From an uncultured Oscillospiraceae bacterium (lineage in GTDB: Bacteria > Bacillota > Clostridia > Oscillospirales > Oscillospiraceae): a stretch of 64,000 bases of DNA. How positions within the stretch are numbered: position 1 is the stretch's first letter; each line of letters opens with the position of its first letter. The DNA is taken from contig CAKSWT010000004.1 of the NCBI GenBank assembly GCA_934512135.1, positions 1-64,000 of the forward strand, given 5' to 3'. This document shows positions 57,161 to 64,000 of the stretch, piece after piece. A program made the translations under genes and the position numbers. Below the pieces are notes generated by a model that was not told the origin of the DNA, searched no databases, and worked only from the letters and a program-made list of their open reading frames with translations.

Positions 57161-58294
57161 TTATTCCGTTTCCTCCTCCGGGGGAATCAGCTCCTCGGGA
57201 AGCTCTACCACAGGATATGCCACCGCATTCCACATGTAGTAGTTCCGCTCCTCCAGCTGAATATTCCCCATGAGGTAGTACTCCTCCCCCTGGTCCCCGG
57301 CGGCGGTGGAGGGGTCGATGTAATAGTAGCTCCCACTGATTTGAACCAGGCACCAATAGTGCAGCATTCCGTCTCTCTGGCCGGTAATCAGCTGGCAGGG
57401 GATCTCACAGGCGTCCATCATCACCCGGAAGGCCTGGGCAAACCCATAACTGGTGGCATGTCCCTCCACCAGAACCCCGTAAACACTGTTGGTCAGCGCA
57501 TGGGTCCCCTCGTCCTGAGGCTCCAGCACTGCGTCCCGTCCCAGCCGCTGATAAAACCGCCGCACATTGGTCAGGGGCTGATCGGAGCTGCCGTAGATCC
57601 GAGCCAGCTGCTCGATTTGAGGCTGCAGGGTGTCCCGGCAGTCCAGGAGCTCCTGGGTGCTGTGCTCATAGCTGAGGTCAATTTCCAGGATGCGCTGGGT
57701 CCCGCTGTCCGGATACTGCTCCATGGAGCAGCTGGGCTTTTCCAGTATTTGTGCCGGCTCATCCTCGTAGATGCCGGTTATCATATTTTCCAGGTCAAAG
57801 GACTCATAGTCCCCTACCCGCACCACCAGCTTCGTCTCATAGTTTTTCATGGTCTCCCGCAGCTGGAGCTCCAGGGCGTCCAAATCCGTCACATAGACCA
57901 CGGACTGAATCTCGTCCAGGCTCCGGCGGAAGGTGGTGTTGACGTGGATTTCATAATAACTGACGATTTTGGAGTAGTCATAGGTCATGCTGCTCACCGC
58001 ATAGGCCCCCAGCGGGGTCTGCCGGGACACCTCCTCCACCGCCTGGCTGAGGTCCTCCGGCAGATTGCCCCCATAGGCCTCCGCCCGGATTACGCCCTCT
58101 TTGACGCCATCCTCCACCATGTTAATCAGCGCGTTTTTCAGGCTCAAATAGCTGTTAACTGTGAGCACATTGGAATCCACCGTGATTCCGTAGTCCTCGT
58201 CGTGGGGCGTCACCGCCACATAGGTGTTCTCCCGCAAAAAGCCACAGCCGCACAGGGTCAGCAGCAGCAGCGCACAGCCAAGGATCCGTTTCAT
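57161..58294 (-). CDS. Transglutaminase-fold lipoprotein with Cys replaced by Ser
   Basis: This 377-residue lipoprotein (Cys15 or Cys17 in LTLCGCG) has an N-terminal domain of unknown type (about 25-240) and a C-terminal transglutaminase-like domain. Its motif GHATSYGFAQAF aligns with the family's GKAVCSGYA, placing Ser282 where the catalytic Cys should be; His312 and Asp327 remain. It is probably a binding or scaffold protein at the outer membrane face, or uses Ser. It lies downstream of the YitT and topoisomerase IV genes on the same strand, with 16 bases to yitT. The ATG at 58294 is chosen over 58339 because the signal peptide begins there. Confidence 0.78.
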   Translation of the reverse strand: MKRILGCALLLLTLCGCGFLRENTYVAVTPHDEDYGITVDSNVLTVNSYLSLKNALINMVEDGVKEGVIRAEAYGGNLPEDLSQAVEEVSRQTPLGAYAVSSMTYDYSKIVSYYEIHVNTTFRRSLDEIQSVVYVTDLDALELQLRETMKNYETKLVVRVGDYESFDLENMITGIYEDEPAQILEKPSCSMEQYPDSGTQRILEIDLSYEHSTQELLDCRDTLQPQIEQLARIYGSSDQPLTNVRRFYQRLGRDAVLEPQDEGTHALTNSVYGVLVEGHATSYGFAQAFRVMMDACEIPCQLITGQRDGMLHYWCLVQISGSYYYIDPSTAAGDQGEEYYLMGNIQLEERNYYMWNAVAYPVVELPEELIPPEEETE

Positions 58295-58310
58295 GGCAAT
58301 CACATTCCTC

Positions 58311-59177
58311 TCAGAGCCGATGTCTGGAATACCGTTCAAAGCCCTCCCCCAGCACCTGGTGGGCCTCCTGAAGCACCAGAAAGGCCTGGGGATCCACCTC
58401 CATGACCAGCTCCTTCAGCTCGGCCACCTGCTGGCGCTTTATGGCACAGTAAATCACGTTTTTCGGCTGGCCGGTATAGGCCCCCTCTCCCTTGAGATAA
58501 GTACATCCCCGGTCCAGCTTCTGGTCGATGGTATCCCGAATCTGCTCGTCCGCATCGGAGATAATCATGGCCACATAGGAATAGTCAAACCGATATACCA
58601 CCGCATCCAGTGCCTCAGAGCTGACAAACAGCGCAACAATGCAGTAGAGCACCTTGTTGATGTCCCGGAAGGCAATGCCGGTAATCACTGCGATCGTCAT
58701 ATCCACCAGAAGCATCAGCTTGCCTATGGACAGATTCCGCAGCCTATACTTCAGCAGCCGCGCCGCAATGTCCACGCCGCCGGTGGAGGCCCCTTGCATA
58801 AACACCACGCCGCAGCCCGCTCCCACAAACAGTCCGCCGAAGATGGCCCCCATCAGCGGCTCCGTGGGCACCACCGGAATCACCGAAAACACGTCGATCA
58901 TCACCGAAGAAATCAGCATTCCCGCCAGGGAGCCCCAGAAGAACTTCCGCCCCACAAATCGATAGCCCGCCAGAAACAGCGGGATGTTGACCAGCACGGT
59001 AAACACACCCACAGAGAGCACCGGTACAAAGGCGTTTACCACCATTGCCAGGCCGGAAATGCCTCCGGCGCCAATCTGGTTGGGCACCAGGAACATGTCA
59101 AAGCCCAGGGCAAACACCGACGAGCCCACGGCGATCCAGAACAAGCTCTTCAACAGGGGAATCAGTTTCTGTTTCAA
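58311..59177 (-). CDS. YitT-family membrane protein
   Basis: This 288-residue protein has five to six transmembrane helices (about residues 8-175) and a cytosolic C-terminal domain (DUF2179-like, about 200-288). Family motifs are VPNQIGAGGISGLAMV and GASTGGVDIAARL. YitT proteins are of uncertain function; some are suspected transporters. It lies 15 bases after the topoisomerase gene. Confidence 0.9.
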   Translation of the reverse strand: MKQKLIPLLKSLFWIAVGSSVFALGFDMFLVPNQIGAGGISGLAMVVNAFVPVLSVGVFTVLVNIPLFLAGYRFVGRKFFWGSLAGMLISSVMIDVFSVIPVVPTEPLMGAIFGGLFVGAGCGVVFMQGASTGGVDIAARLLKYRLRNLSIGKLMLLVDMTIAVITGIAFRDINKVLYCIVALFVSSEALDAVVYRFDYSYVAMIISDADEQIRDTIDQKLDRGCTYLKGEGAYTGQPKNVIYCAIKRQQVAELKELVMEVDPQAFLVLQEAHQVLGEGFERYSRHRL

Positions 59178-59192
59178 CCAGTCACCTGCTTT

Positions 59193-61433
59193 CTACATAT
59201 CCAGCGACAGCTGCTTTTCCTCGTTGTCCTCTTCCTTTAAGATGGCTCCGGCCGCCGGCAGAGCCTTGCTCCGGTAGCGGGTCACATTGTGAATCTGGGT
59301 GTCCCCAAGCCGCACCACCCGGTCCAGCAGTGCTTTCTTCCGCAGGGTCAGCGTGGCCACGCCGATGGTGGTTCTGGTGGTTTTCGGCGACAAAAGCGCA
59401 GTGTCCACCACCAGGGCCCGTCCGTCGGTGGAATAGAACACCAGGTCCGTCTCCTCGTAGCAGCACAGCAGCCCGCGCAGGGGAGACTTATCGCTGTAGG
59501 CCCCGGTGAGCCGCCGCCGGTTGGATTTGGTATCGTAGGCGCTGAGGGCCACCTTTGCCACCTTGCCGTTTTCAAAGGCAAAGAGGACAAAGCCGCTGTA
59601 GTCCCCGGGCAGACACACCTGGACCACGCTCTCTCCCTCTTCAAAGCCCAGCTTTGCCGGGAGATAGTCTCCCAGCACGCTGGCCTTGGCGTCATCGAAT
59701 TCCGACAGCGCAGCCTTGTAGACCTGGAATTGATCCGTAAACACCAGGATCTCTGCCTTATTGCTGGTCTCCACCGTGGAGACCAGCCGATCCCCCTCCT
59801 TGAGCTTCTGCTCACCGCTCATCCGGAGGCTCTGGGGGGTGATTTTCTTGAGATACCCGTCCCGGGTGACAAACATGGTCACCGGATAGTCGGCGGTCTC
59901 GTCCTCTTCCTCCACATCCTCCAGCGCATCGTCATAGACAATGGTGGTTTTGCGGTCCTGGCCATACTTTTTGGCCACGTTTTCCAGTTCCTTGACAATA
60001 ATGGCCTTGACCTTTCGGACGGAGTTCACCGTGTCCTCCAGCTCTGCAATCTCCTGCTCCAGAGCCGTAGTTTCCTGGGTACGCCTGAGAATATACTCCC
60101 GGTTAATATTCCGGAGCTTGATCTCCGCAATATACTCTGCCTGGACCTGGTCAATGCCGAATCCGATCATCAGGTTCGGCACAACCTCCTCCTCCAGCTC
60201 CGTCTCCCGGATAATAGCAATGGCCCGGTCGATGTCCAGCAGAATTTTCTGTAGGCCCTTGAGCAAATGGAGCTTATCCTTTTTCTTGCCCAGGGTATAG
60301 TAGATGCGGCGGCGCACGCAGTCCGTCCGCCAGGCCGTCCACTCCTCCAGAATCTCTCCCACTCCCATGACCTTCGGGAAGCCGCCAATGAGAATATTGA
60401 AATTACAGGGGAAGCTGTCCTGAAGCGTGGTCATGCGCATGAGCTTGGCCATAAGTTTGTCCGGGTCTGCGCTGCGCTTTAGGTCAATGGTGAGCTTCAA
60501 GCCGCTCAGGTCCGTCTCATCCCGCATATCGTTGATTTCTTTGATCTTCCCGGCCTTAATCAGCTCAGAGACCTTGTCAATAATGGCCTCGGTGGTGGTG
60601 GTATAGGGAATCTCATAGATCTCAATGAGATTTCCCTCCTTCACATAGCGCCACTTGCCTCGGACCCGGACGCTACCCCGTCCTGTCTCATAGATATTGT
60701 CGATTTCCTGTTCTTTGTAGACCAGCTCGCCGCCGGAGGGAAAGTCCGGCGCCAGAAGATATTCCTTCAAATCGCAGTCGGGGTTTTTGATTCGTGCCAC
60801 GGCTGCGTTGCACACCTCCCGGAGGTTAAATCCGCAGATGTTGCTGGCCATGCCCACGGCAATGCCGTTGTTGGCGGACACCAGCACATTGGGAAATGTG
60901 GTGGGCAGCAGCGCAGGCTCCTTCATGGTGCTGTCATAGTTGTCCACAAAGTCCACCGTGTCGCTGTCAATGTCCCGGAACAGCTCCTGGCAGAAGCCGT
61001 CCAGCTTTGCCTCGGTATACCGGGAGGCCGCGTACGCCATGTCTCTGGAATAGGCCTTGCCGAAGTTGCCCTTGGAGTCCACAAAGGGATGGAGCAGGGC
61101 CTCATAGCCCCGGCTGAGCCGGACCATGGTCTCGTAGATAGCCGAGTCGCCATGGGGATTCAGACGCATGGTCTGCCCCACAATATTGGCAGATTTGGTC
61201 CGTCCCCCGGTGAGCAGCCCCATTTTGTACATGGTATACAGGAGCTTCCGGTGGGAAGGCTTAAAGCCGTCGATCTCCGGAATGGCCCGGGAGACAATGA
61301 CGCTCATGGCATAGGGCATATAGTTGACTTCCAGGGTCCTGGTGATGGGCTGCTCCAGCACCTCGGCCTTCAGCCCCAGGACGTTGGCATTTTCATGGTG
61401 TACATTCGTCTCCGTCTTTTTCTTCTTTGCCAC
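59193..61433 (-). CDS. parC: DNA topoisomerase IV subunit A (ParC-like)
   Basis: This 746-residue protein is a type IIA topoisomerase breakage-reunion subunit: the active-site Tyr lies in AASRYTEAKL near residue 130, preceded by NPHGDSAIYETMVRLSRG. It has the winged-helix and tower region and ends with a beta-pinwheel domain. The sequence is divergent: the usual GLKPVHRR is GFKPSHRK and no GyrA-box is seen, so ParC rather than GyrA is preferred. The GTG start is preceded by GAGGAGG. It forms an operon with parE. Confidence 0.85.
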   Translation of the reverse strand: MAKKKKTETNVHHENANVLGLKAEVLEQPITRTLEVNYMPYAMSVIVSRAIPEIDGFKPSHRKLLYTMYKMGLLTGGRTKSANIVGQTMRLNPHGDSAIYETMVRLSRGYEALLHPFVDSKGNFGKAYSRDMAYAASRYTEAKLDGFCQELFRDIDSDTVDFVDNYDSTMKEPALLPTTFPNVLVSANNGIAVGMASNICGFNLREVCNAAVARIKNPDCDLKEYLLAPDFPSGGELVYKEQEIDNIYETGRGSVRVRGKWRYVKEGNLIEIYEIPYTTTTEAIIDKVSELIKAGKIKEINDMRDETDLSGLKLTIDLKRSADPDKLMAKLMRMTTLQDSFPCNFNILIGGFPKVMGVGEILEEWTAWRTDCVRRRIYYTLGKKKDKLHLLKGLQKILLDIDRAIAIIRETELEEEVVPNLMIGFGIDQVQAEYIAEIKLRNINREYILRRTQETTALEQEIAELEDTVNSVRKVKAIIVKELENVAKKYGQDRKTTIVYDDALEDVEEEDETADYPVTMFVTRDGYLKKITPQSLRMSGEQKLKEGDRLVSTVETSNKAEILVFTDQFQVYKAALSEFDDAKASVLGDYLPAKLGFEEGESVVQVCLPGDYSGFVLFAFENGKVAKVALSAYDTKSNRRRLTGAYSDKSPLRGLLCCYEETDLVFYSTDGRALVVDTALLSPKTTRTTIGVATLTLRKKALLDRVVRLGDTQIHNVTRYRSKALPAAGAILKEEDNEEKQLSLDM

Positions 61434-61447
61434 AGGGCTTCACCTCC

Positions 61448-63433
61448 TCAGGATACATCCACCATTTCCATATACTTGTAGCCGTTTTCGGAGATATGCT
61501 CCTTCCGGCCGGAGAGATTGTCTCCCAGCAGCAGATTGAACATCTCCTGGGTGGCCTCCACATCCTCGGGCATCACCTTAATCAGCCGGCGGGAGGCCGG
61601 ATTCATGGTGGTCATCCACATCATTTCCGGCTCGTTCTCGCCCAGTCCCTTGGACCGGGAGATGGTATACTTCTTCCCCTCCAGCTTTTTGGTGATCTCC
61701 GCCTTTTCCGTCTCGGAATAGGCAAACCAGGTCTTGTCCTTGCAGTTGATTTCAAACAGCGGGGACTCCGCAATATACACATACCCCTGTTGAATCAGCG
61801 TCGGCACCAGCCGGTAGAGCATGGTGAGAATCAGCGTCCGAATCTGGAAGCCGTCCACATCGGCGTCGGTGCAGATGATGATTTTATTCCACCGAAGGGC
61901 CGCCAGATCAAAGGAGGTCAGGTCCTTGGCCTTCTTGCCTCCGGTGATCTCCACGCCGCATCCCAGAACCTTAATGAGGTCCGTAATGACGTCGCTTTTG
62001 AAAATCCGGGCGTAATCCGCCTTCAGGCAGTTGAGGATTTTCCCGCGAACGGGCATAATCCCCTGGAACTCCGCATCCCGGCTGAGCTTGACGCTGCCCA
62101 ATGCGGAATCGCCCTCCACAATGTAGAGCTCCCGCTGCTCGGCATCCTTACTACGGCAGTCCACAAATTTCTGGACACGGTTGGAGATATCCATACTGCC
62201 GGTGAGTTTTTTCTTGATGTTGAGTCTGGCCTTCTCCGCCGTCTCCCGGGACCGCTTGTTCACCAGCACCTGGTCGGCGATTCGGTCCGCCTCCTGCTTG
62301 TTCTCGATGAAATAGATCTGGAGCCGTGACTTGAAGAACTCCGTCATGGCCTCCTGAATAAATTTATTGTTAATGGCCTTTTTGGTCTGGTTTTCATAGC
62401 TGGTCTGGGTGGAGAAGCAGTTTGTCACCAGCACCAGGCAGTCCGCCACGTCCTGGAAGGTGATTTTGCTCTCGTTTTTCGAATACTTCCCCGCCTGCTT
62501 GATATAGGCGTCAATGGCGTAGACGAAGCCGGTTTTGGCCGCCTTTTCCGGCGCGCCGCCGTGCTCCAGCCAGGAGGAGTTGTGATAGTATTCAATCCGG
62601 CTGACCGCATTGGAGAAGCAGACCGCTGCGGAGATCTTCACCTTGTACTCCGGCTTATCCGCCCGGTCTCGTCCCTTGCGCTCCGCCTCCCAGAACTGGG
62701 GCATGGTCAGGGCGTTCTGCTCGGTGAGCTCTGTCACATAGTCCAGAATGCCGTTCTGGTAGCAAAACTCTTGCTCCTCAAATTTGCCCTTCTCCGTCTC
62801 ATTTCGCAGCAGGAAGGACACCCCGGCATTCACCACCGCCTGACGCTTGAGAATGTCCTGGTAGTACTCCAGGGGCACATGGATGTCTGTAAACACATCC
62901 AGATCCGGCAGCCAGTGGAAGCAAGAGCCGGTCTGTTTCCGGTCCAGCTTCTCGGCCTTTAGTCCGCCGATGTTCTCCCCCTTTTCAAAGTGGAGCGTGT
63001 ATTTTTTCCCGTCCCGGCGGATTACCGCATCAAAAAAGGAGGAGGCGTACTGTGTCGCACAGGCGCCCAAGCCATTGAGGCCCAGAGAATACTCATAGCT
63101 CTCCCCCTCATTGTTGGCATACTTTCCGCCGGCGTAGAGCTCGCAGAACACCAGTTCCCAGTTGAACCGCTGCTCTCCCTCGTTCCAGTCCACAGGGCAG
63201 CCTCGGCCAAAGTCCTCCACCTGGACGGAGTGGTCCAGATACCGGGTCACAATAATCCGCTTGCCGTGTCCCTCTCTGGCCTCGTCAATGGCATTGGAGA
63301 GGATTTCAAACACGGCGTGCTCACAGCCCTCCAGTCCATCGGAGCCAAAAATAACCGCGGGGCGCGACCTTACACGCTCCGCTCCCTTTAACGAGGTAAT
63401 GCTTTCATTGCCATAGGTTTCACGTTTCTTCAT
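61448..63433 (-). CDS. parE: DNA topoisomerase IV subunit B (ParE-like)
   Basis: This 661-residue protein is the ATPase subunit. The GHKL domain has the metal-binding Asn in EILSNAIDEA and EDFGRGCPVDW for ATP; the TOPRIM domain has IVEGDSALGSVK and CTDADVDGFQIR. Both signatures differ from the usual (EGDSAGGSAK, DGRGIPV), so this belongs to a divergent clade. GAGGGA lies before the ATG. It precedes parC by 14 bases. Confidence 0.85.
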   Translation of the reverse strand: MKKRETYGNESITSLKGAERVRSRPAVIFGSDGLEGCEHAVFEILSNAIDEAREGHGKRIIVTRYLDHSVQVEDFGRGCPVDWNEGEQRFNWELVFCELYAGGKYANNEGESYEYSLGLNGLGACATQYASSFFDAVIRRDGKKYTLHFEKGENIGGLKAEKLDRKQTGSCFHWLPDLDVFTDIHVPLEYYQDILKRQAVVNAGVSFLLRNETEKGKFEEQEFCYQNGILDYVTELTEQNALTMPQFWEAERKGRDRADKPEYKVKISAAVCFSNAVSRIEYYHNSSWLEHGGAPEKAAKTGFVYAIDAYIKQAGKYSKNESKITFQDVADCLVLVTNCFSTQTSYENQTKKAINNKFIQEAMTEFFKSRLQIYFIENKQEADRIADQVLVNKRSRETAEKARLNIKKKLTGSMDISNRVQKFVDCRSKDAEQRELYIVEGDSALGSVKLSRDAEFQGIMPVRGKILNCLKADYARIFKSDVITDLIKVLGCGVEITGGKKAKDLTSFDLAALRWNKIIICTDADVDGFQIRTLILTMLYRLVPTLIQQGYVYIAESPLFEINCKDKTWFAYSETEKAEITKKLEGKKYTISRSKGLGENEPEMMWMTTMNPASRRLIKVMPEDVEATQEMFNLLLGDNLSGRKEHISENGYKYMEMVDVS

Positions 63434-63486
63434 GGAGTTCCCTCACATCATTCAAAATTCAGGACATACTTTTCCAATTTACATGT

Positions 63487-63515
63487 ATTATATCGCAGAA
63501 TGCCTTGAAAGTCAA
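63487..63515 (-). promoter_or_regulatory. parE-parC promoter
   Basis: On the minus strand TTGACT (63515-63510) is followed after 17 bp by a perfect TATAAT (63492-63487). Confidence 0.82.
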
Positions 63516-63542
63516 CCGATTGGGCCGCCCCGCCCAGGAAGA

Positions 63543-63572
63543 CGGGCCGCGGACAAATTTGTCCGCGGCCCG
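63543..63572. repeat. Perfect 30-base GC-rich palindrome
   Basis: CGGGCCGCGGACAAA is directly followed by its reverse complement. It lies just past the stop of the aldo/keto reductase gene and upstream of the parE promoter. No T run follows on the minus strand, so it is a probable but non-canonical terminator. Confidence 0.6.
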
Positions 63573-63583
63573 AGGTTTCCGGT

Positions 63584-64000
63584 TCAGGTTTCCGTCTCGA
63601 ATGTGGCTGCCGTTTCCTTCAGCAGCTGGGTAATGGGCAGATGCTGGGGACAGATTCGCTCACACTGTCTGCATCCCACACAGTCCGACGCCTTTCCATG
63701 ATCCTTCGTGTTGACCTTGTAATAGAAGTCGCTGCTCCAATCCTGATACCGCCGTTTGGTATTCAGGCAGGCAAAGAGATCCGGAATTTGAATGTGCTTG
63801 GGACATCCGGGGACACAGTACCGGCAGGCGGTACAGGCCACCGTATTCTGGGCCTTCAGCATCTCCCGGACCTGCTCCACCGCCTTGAGCTCCTCCTGAT
63901 TAAGGGGCCGAAAGTCCTCCATGTAGCTTACGTTGTCCTCCAGCTGGCCGATGGTACTCATGCCGCTGAGGACCATCTCGATGCCCGGGAAGGACGCCGC
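63584..64000 (-). CDS. Aldo/keto reductase with ferredoxin domain, 3' part (truncated by window end)
   Basis: The visible C-terminal 138 residues start within the barrel end of an aldo/keto reductase (SFPGIEMVLSGMSTIGQLEDN) and continue into a ferredoxin-like domain with two 4Fe-4S motifs, CTACRYCVPGCPK and CVGCRQCERICPQ. Such proteins of about 380 residues are common in clostridia, and their substrates are mostly unknown. The 5' part lies beyond 64000; the ATG at 63976 is internal. Confidence 0.9.
   Translation of the reverse strand, partial: AASFPGIEMVLSGMSTIGQLEDNVSYMEDFRPLNQEELKAVEQVREMLKAQNTVACTACRYCVPGCPKHIQIPDLFACLNTKRRYQDWSSDFYYKVNTKDHGKASDCVGCRQCERICPQHLPITQLLKETAATFETET

Noticed and set aside
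59193..61433. GyrA assignment for the topoisomerase A subunit
   Set aside because: The C-terminal domain lacks a visible GyrA-box, and the partner gene is ParE-like in size and order; still a judgement by eye.

Overview
The window reads as chromosome of a GC-rich, Gram-positive, endospore-forming obligate anaerobe of class Clostridia, most like the Oscillospiraceae (Oscillibacter/Flavonifractor-type gut bacteria). That placement is inference from gene content: spoIIE, spoIID, a GerMN lipoprotein and a spore-type M14 endopeptidase point to sporulation; anaerobic ribonucleotide reductase, indolepyruvate:ferredoxin oxidoreductase and ferredoxin-thioredoxin-reductase-like genes point to anaerobiosis. 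Promoters are ordinary sigma-A type, ribosome binding sites are strong AGGAGG types, and TTG/GTG starts are frequent. I see no phage, transposase, integrase or CRISPR array, so this looks like core genome carrying one accessory cell-surface locus.

Layout. 1-5.8 kb: tRNA-Pro, a small membrane protein, then a minus-strand run comEA - response regulator - sensor kinase - GerMN lipoprotein - metY. 5.8-7.5 kb: family 4 uracil-DNA glycosylase and an alpha/beta hydrolase. 7.5-10.7 kb: class III ribonucleotide reductase in which the glycyl-radical domain is a separate 53-residue gene between nrdD and nrdG, with three NrdR-box-like palindromes at the promoter. 10.8-16 kb: DegV, a YgiQ-type radical SAM protein, a DEDD exonuclease fused to a YaiI/YqxD domain, a pentapeptide-repeat protein and a small unknown. 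16-21.7 kb: M14 endopeptidase, a coiled-coil bactofilin with its YhbD-like regulator (two palindromic operator candidates), ksgA, sfsA and a cyclophilin lipoprotein. 22-24.1 kb: GTP-type PEP carboxykinase and a small membrane protein.

24.1-33.2 kb is the most distinctive block: one minus-strand operon sipW - three TasA/camelysin-type subunits - a 1058-residue vWA protein - a fourth TasA-type subunit - a Cna-B stalk protein with a sortase-like signal - sortase. It reads as a self-contained surface-fibre system combining SipW-dependent secretion with sortase anchoring. Divergent from it is mgtE behind a structured ~260-nt leader.

35-42.9 kb: dCMP deaminase, tRNA-Arg, a MacB/FtsX-type ABC transporter, infC-rpmI-rplT with an L20-type leader and an apparent AUC start for infC, a ferredoxin-like/FAD reductase and an RmlD-like reductase. 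43-52.2 kb: spoIIE, a CYTH protein, spoIID, citrate synthase, an L,D-transpeptidase-fold protein that has lost its catalytic Cys and His, an HD hydrolase, a secreted hydrolase and a small Fe-S reductase/thioredoxin pair. 52.3-64 kb: iorAB, secG, a GNAT acetyltransferase with an in-frame 27-bp duplication, prfB (no programmed frameshift), a possible 22-residue ORF, a transglutaminase-fold lipoprotein with Cys replaced by Ser, a YitT protein, a divergent topoisomerase IV pair and the 3' part of a ferredoxin-containing aldo/keto reductase cut by the window end.
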